NCBI GenBank assembly: GCA_002314775.1
Contig: DCHE01000056.1
Span: 1-8,782 of the forward strand
DNA: 8,782 nucleotides
Direction: 5' to 3'
From: Lachnospiraceae bacterium UBA1760
GTDB taxonomy: Bacteria > Bacillota > Clostridia > Lachnospirales > Lachnospiraceae
The notes under the pieces are model-generated. The model did no database searches, had not been told where the DNA came from, and worked only from the letters and a program-made list of their open reading frames with translations. A program made the translations under genes and the position numbers. Below are positions 6,109 through 8,782 of the stretch, piece by piece (position 1 is the stretch's first letter; every line of letters begins with the position of its first letter).

Positions 6109-7686
6109 ATGAATAAGGAAATGATTATCGTCATCGATTTCGGTGGACAGTACAATCAGCTTGTTGCAAGACGTGTACGTGAGTGTAACGTATACTGCGA
6201 GATTTATTCTTATAAGACTCCTATTGAGCAGATAAAGGCTATGAATCCAAAGGGTATCATTCTTACAGGAGGCCCTAACAGTGTTTACGAGGCTGGTGCG
6301 CCAACCTGTGGACCAGAATTATTTGAAATAGGTGTTCCAGTACTTGGACTTTGCTATGGTGCTCAGCTTATGCAGTTTGTTCTCGGCGGAAAGGTTGAGA
6401 AGGCACCAGTTCGTGAGTATGGAAAAACAGTAACAAACTTTGACTTATCAAATGAGCTCTTTGATGGTATTCCAGAGCAGAGCATTGTTTGGATGAGCCA
6501 CAATGATTATATTTCAGAGAGCGCACCTGGATTTAAGTCAATCGCACATACAGCAGATTGTCCATTTGCAGCACTTGCAACTGACGATGAGAGACCTCTT
6601 TATGCAATTCAGTTCCATCCAGAGGTGCTTCACAGTGAGTATGGTAAGGAAGTTCTCTTCAACTTCGTTCGTAAGATCTGTGCTACTGAGGGAAGCTGGA
6701 GAATGGATTCATTTGTTGAGAGCACAATTGCCGAGGTTCGTGAAAAGGTTGGAGATGGAAAGGTTCTTCTCGCACTTTCAGGTGGAGTTGACTCTTCTGT
6801 TCTTGCAGCACTTCTTGCTAAGGCAATCGGAAAGCAGCTTACCTGCGTATTCGTTGACCACGGACTTCTTCGTAAGAACGAGGGTGACGAGGTTGAGGGT
6901 GTATTCGGTAAGAACGGAGAGTTTGACATAAACTTCATCCGTGTAAATGCCCAGGAGCGTTACTATGCTAAGCTTGCTGGTGTAACTGAGCCAGAAGCAA
7001 AGCGTAAGATTATAGGTGAAGAATTTATCCGTGTATTTGAGGAAGAGGCAAAGAAAATTGGTGCTGTAGACTTCCTTGCACAGGGTACTATATACCCAGA
7101 CGTTGTAGAATCAGGACTTGGAGGCGAGTCAGCTGTTATCAAGTCACATCACAACGTAGGTGGACTTCCTGATTTCGTGGATTTCAAGGACATCGTTGAG
7201 CCACTTAGAAATCTCTTCAAGGATGAGGTACGTAAGGTGGGTCTCGAACTTGGACTTCCTGAGTACTTAGTATTCCGTCAGCCATTCCCAGGTCCAGGAC
7301 TTGGAATTCGTATCATCGGTGAAGTTACAGCTGATAAGGTTCGTATCGTACAGGACGCTGACTGGATTTACAGAAGTGAAGTAGATGCAGCTGCAAAGAC
7401 TTACAAAGAGGCAAATGGCAAGGAGCCAGACTGGATGCCAAACCAGTATTTTGCAGCACTTACAAATATGCGTTCAGTAGGTGTCATGGGTGATGAGCGT
7501 ACCTACGATTACGCGGTAGCAGTTCGTGCGGTAAAGACAATCGACTTCATGACAGCTGAAGCAGCCCAGATTCCATTTGAGGTTCTTCAGACAGTAATGA
7601 GCCGCGTAATAAATGAGGTTAAGGGAGTGAATAGAGTATTCTATGATCTCACAAGCAAACCACCTGGAACGATAGAGTTCGAATAA
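6109..7686 (+). CDS. guaA: GMP synthase (glutamine-hydrolysing)
   Basis: A complete 525-residue two-domain enzyme that converts XMP, ATP and glutamine to GMP in the last step of de novo guanine nucleotide synthesis. The N-terminal class I glutamine amidotransferase has C82 (GLCYGAQ) with H170 and E172 (FHPEV) as the triad. The ATP-pyrophosphatase domain has the PP-loop SGGVDSS at 224-230. The C-terminal dimerisation and XMP-binding part has RQPFPGPGLGIRIIGE and ends KPPGTIEFE. Length equals that of E. coli GuaA and all key residues are present. Start: ATG 6109 with AAAGGAA (6093-6099) 9 nt upstream; the frame is open much further upstream, but that part overlaps the S41 gene and does not look like GuaA. 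The penultimate residue is Phe where most GuaA proteins have Trp (IEWE). A clear terminator follows. Confidence 0.98.
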   Translation: MNKEMIIVIDFGGQYNQLVARRVRECNVYCEIYSYKTPIEQIKAMNPKGIILTGGPNSVYEAGAPTCGPELFEIGVPVLGLCYGAQLMQFVLGGKVEKAPVREYGKTVTNFDLSNELFDGIPEQSIVWMSHNDYISESAPGFKSIAHTADCPFAALATDDERPLYAIQFHPEVLHSEYGKEVLFNFVRKICATEGSWRMDSFVESTIAEVREKVGDGKVLLALSGGVDSSVLAALLAKAIGKQLTCVFVDHGLLRKNEGDEVEGVFGKNGEFDINFIRVNAQERYYAKLAGVTEPEAKRKIIGEEFIRVFEEEAKKIGAVDFLAQGTIYPDVVESGLGGESAVIKSHHNVGGLPDFVDFKDIVEPLRNLFKDEVRKVGLELGLPEYLVFRQPFPGPGLGIRIIGEVTADKVRIVQDADWIYRSEVDAAAKTYKEANGKEPDWMPNQYFAALTNMRSVGVMGDERTYDYAVAVRAVKTIDFMTAEAAQIPFEVLQTVMSRVINEVKGVNRVFYDLTSKPPGTIEFE

Positions 7687-7732
7687 CTAGATTTGTATCA
7701 TATTGTCCATATATTCTAAATAGTGTTATTTT

Positions 7733-7767
7733 ATAGCAGATAATCCATATGATTATCTGCTATTTTT
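7733..7767 (+). terminator. Rho-independent terminator of guaA
   Basis: A perfect 13-bp stem (7733-7745, ATAGCAGATAATC, with 7751-7763) with a 5-nt loop CATAT and a following run of five T (7763-7767). It lies 46 nt after the guaA stop and isolates the next gene transcriptionally. Confidence 0.9.
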
Positions 7768-7886
7768 ATGATTAATAACATTTTTGTAGGCAATTTGTTG
7801 ACATTTAGGTAATTGGATGTTTGCTTGGAAAATCAAAATGGTAAAGTAAACTTTATACGGTGATTTTAATGAAGAGAAGATACTGG

Positions 7887-7966
7887 TGTTTACTATAATG
7901 ATTAAAACGTAAAAAAATAAACAATAACTGTTTACAAAAATAAATTTAGTGTTATAATTTAAACAG
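7887..7966. promoter_or_regulatory. Tandem TGTTTA/TAAACA half-sites, likely operator of the XRE-ImmA gene
   Basis: TGTTTAC occurs at 7887-7893 and 7929-7935, and TAAACA at 7918-7923 and 7960-7965, giving two copies of the same arrangement with an exact 42-bp offset. The middle two form a perfect 6-bp inverted repeat with a 5-nt spacer (7918-7934). CTGTTTA (7928-7934) and TAAACAG (7960-7966) also pair across the promoter. An additional GTAAAC is at 7846-7851, again 42 bp from GTTTAC at 7888. The sites overlap the -35 and lie just after the -10, as expected for an XRE-type autorepressor. Confidence 0.6.
7931..7958 (+). promoter_or_regulatory. Sigma-70/SigA-type promoter of the XRE-ImmA gene
   Basis: TTTACA (7931-7936) and a perfect TATAAT (7953-7958) are separated by 16 nt. 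Transcription would start near 7965, giving a leader of only about 19 nt that begins almost at the ribosome binding site AAAGGAG (7967-7973). Confidence 0.8.
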
Positions 7967-7983
7967 AAAGGAGCGTGAGGAAT

Positions 7984-8782
7984 ATGCTAGGAAAGAATCT
8001 TAAATATTATCGTCTTAAAAATAATATGACAAAAAGAGCTTTAGCAGATGCAATTGGGGTGACTCCAATGGCGATTACATACTATGAGAATGGTGATCGT
8101 AATCCTAATATGGATACTTTAAAATTGTTGGCAAAAGCATTGAATATTAGAGTGACAGATTTTTTAGCAAATACTGGAGGTGAGCTTCAGTTTTCTCATG
8201 GCAAATTTAGAAAAGGTTCTAAACTCGGTGGTATGAACCAAGAGTATATCAAAGAATCTGTAGAGGAATATTTTGGTAGATTTTTTCAGGTTGTTTCTTT
8301 CCTTGGTGGACAGAAGATTTTAGAACCGATACCTGAGATTAAGAAGATAACTTGGATTGATGATACAGAAGAGGCTGCAACAGAACTTAGAAAATATCTT
8401 GGTATTTCAGTAAATGGACCAGTACCTAATCTCGTTGAAATATTAGAAAATAAGGGGATTTTGGTGTTCTTTATAGAAGTGGAAACAGATTATTTTTCGG
8501 GAATGAATGGAACAGTAAATGGAATTCCATATATCGTAATAAACAGTACTATGTCACCTGCGCGAATTAGATCTACGATTGTTCACGAGGTCGCTCATTT
8601 TGTATTCGAGTGGCCGGAAGATTTGTCTGATAAAGATGAAGAAAATCTAGCAACGGCTATTAGTGGTGCATTTCTGTTTCCAAGGGAAGATGCATATCGT
8701 GAACTTGGTTATAAGAGAAATGCAATCTCAAGAGCGATGATTATGACCTGTAAGGAATATGGCATTAGCTTGTTTATGCTTG
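7984..8782 (+). CDS. XRE helix-turn-helix / ImmA-IrrE (M78) metallopeptidase fusion protein (3' end outside window)
   Basis: An open frame of 266 codons that runs off the right edge, so the C-terminus is missing. Residues about 4-61 form an XRE/Cro-like DNA-binding domain (KRALADAIGVTPMAITYYE, then MDTLKLLAKALNI). A linker of about 62-130 follows, then an ImmA/IrrE-type zinc-peptidase domain with HEVAH at 201-205 and probable third ligand E220, 13 residues before the family's conserved Pro (P233 in FLFP). All three expected ligands are present. Related proteins act as cytoplasmic regulators that cleave repressors in mobile elements (ImmA of ICEBs1) or after DNA damage (IrrE/DdrO), and fused forms occur in toxin-antitoxin-like loci. 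Start ATG 7984 has AAAGGAG 10 nt upstream; GTG 7975 is in frame but too close to it. Codon use differs from the neighbours (11 AAA to 7 AAG for Lys), hinting at different ancestry. Target unknown. Confidence 0.9.
   Translation, partial: MLGKNLKYYRLKNNMTKRALADAIGVTPMAITYYENGDRNPNMDTLKLLAKALNIRVTDFLANTGGELQFSHGKFRKGSKLGGMNQEYIKESVEEYFGRFFQVVSFLGGQKILEPIPEIKKITWIDDTEEAATELRKYLGISVNGPVPNLVEILENKGILVFFIEVETDYFSGMNGTVNGIPYIVINSTMSPARIRSTIVHEVAHFVFEWPEDLSDKDEENLATAISGAFLFPREDAYRELGYKRNAISRAMIMTCKEYGISLFML

Noticed and set aside
1835..6938. Several minus-strand or alternate-frame open frames inside ftsE, ftsX, the S41 gene and guaA
   Set aside because: All lie inside strongly supported genes, lack plausible ribosome binding sites and show no family motifs.
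7798..7826. Perfect TTGACA (7798-7803) as a -35 element
   Set aside because: No -10-like hexamer is found 16-18 nt downstream.
7894..7899. Perfect TATAAT as a second promoter -10
   Set aside because: The sequence 16-18 nt upstream is purine-rich (GAAGAG) with no -35 and there is no TGn extension, so it is less likely than the promoter at 7931-7958.
1..8782. CRISPR array, tRNA, rRNA or insertion sequence
   Set aside because: I saw no regularly spaced repeats of suitable length, no tRNA-like cloverleaf, no rRNA stretch, and no transposase or integrase motif in the translated frames.

Overview
The window looks like chromosomal DNA from a low-to-moderate GC anaerobic Firmicute, most likely Lachnospiraceae (Roseburia/Butyrivibrio/Eubacterium type). 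The reasons are Gram-positive style ribosome binding sites (AAAGGAG-like), AAG/GAG/CTT/AGA-rich codon use, and the neighbours: an MsmX/UgpC-type sugar ABC ATPase, a CdaR/PucR-type regulator and an ftsE-ftsX-peptidase cluster. The family assignment is inference; no rRNA or tRNA is present to fix it.

Layout, all genes on the + strand. (1) 1-501 is the C-terminal end of an MsmX/UgpC-type ATPase, followed by a strong intrinsic terminator (547-586). (2) 587-735 is a leader with three TTRTGCA heptamers and only a weak promoter candidate. (3) 736-6023 is a tightly packed run: a CdaR-like regulator, ftsE, ftsX (11-nt overlap with ftsE), a secreted coiled-coil M23 peptidase starting at GTG, and an S41 C-terminal processing peptidase with a probable lipoprotein signal. 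The gaps are 32, -11, 14 and 48 nt and hold no terminator. (4) A long perfect dyad (6040-6078) separates this run from guaA (6109-7686), which ends in a clear terminator (7733-7767). (5) 7768-7983 is an AT-rich regulatory region with a good sigma-70-type promoter embedded in repeated TGTTTA/TAAACA half-sites. (6) 7984-8782 is the start of an XRE-HTH/ImmA-IrrE metallopeptidase fusion cut by the window end.

How the genes fit together: FtsE and FtsX form a membrane ABC complex that in other bacteria transmits ATP hydrolysis to a coiled-coil cell-wall hydrolase or hydrolase activator. The adjacent coiled-coil M23 protein is the obvious partner and keeps all its catalytic residues. The S41 protease next to it may process extracytoplasmic proteins, possibly wall hydrolases. 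The CdaR-like regulator appears to be co-transcribed with this module. guaA is a housekeeping purine gene, and its 3' end is a known integration site for genomic islands. The gene after it has different codon use and encodes a protein type often found in mobile-element control or toxin-antitoxin-like loci. This makes the right-hand end the part most likely to lead into accessory DNA, although no integrase or att repeat is visible here.
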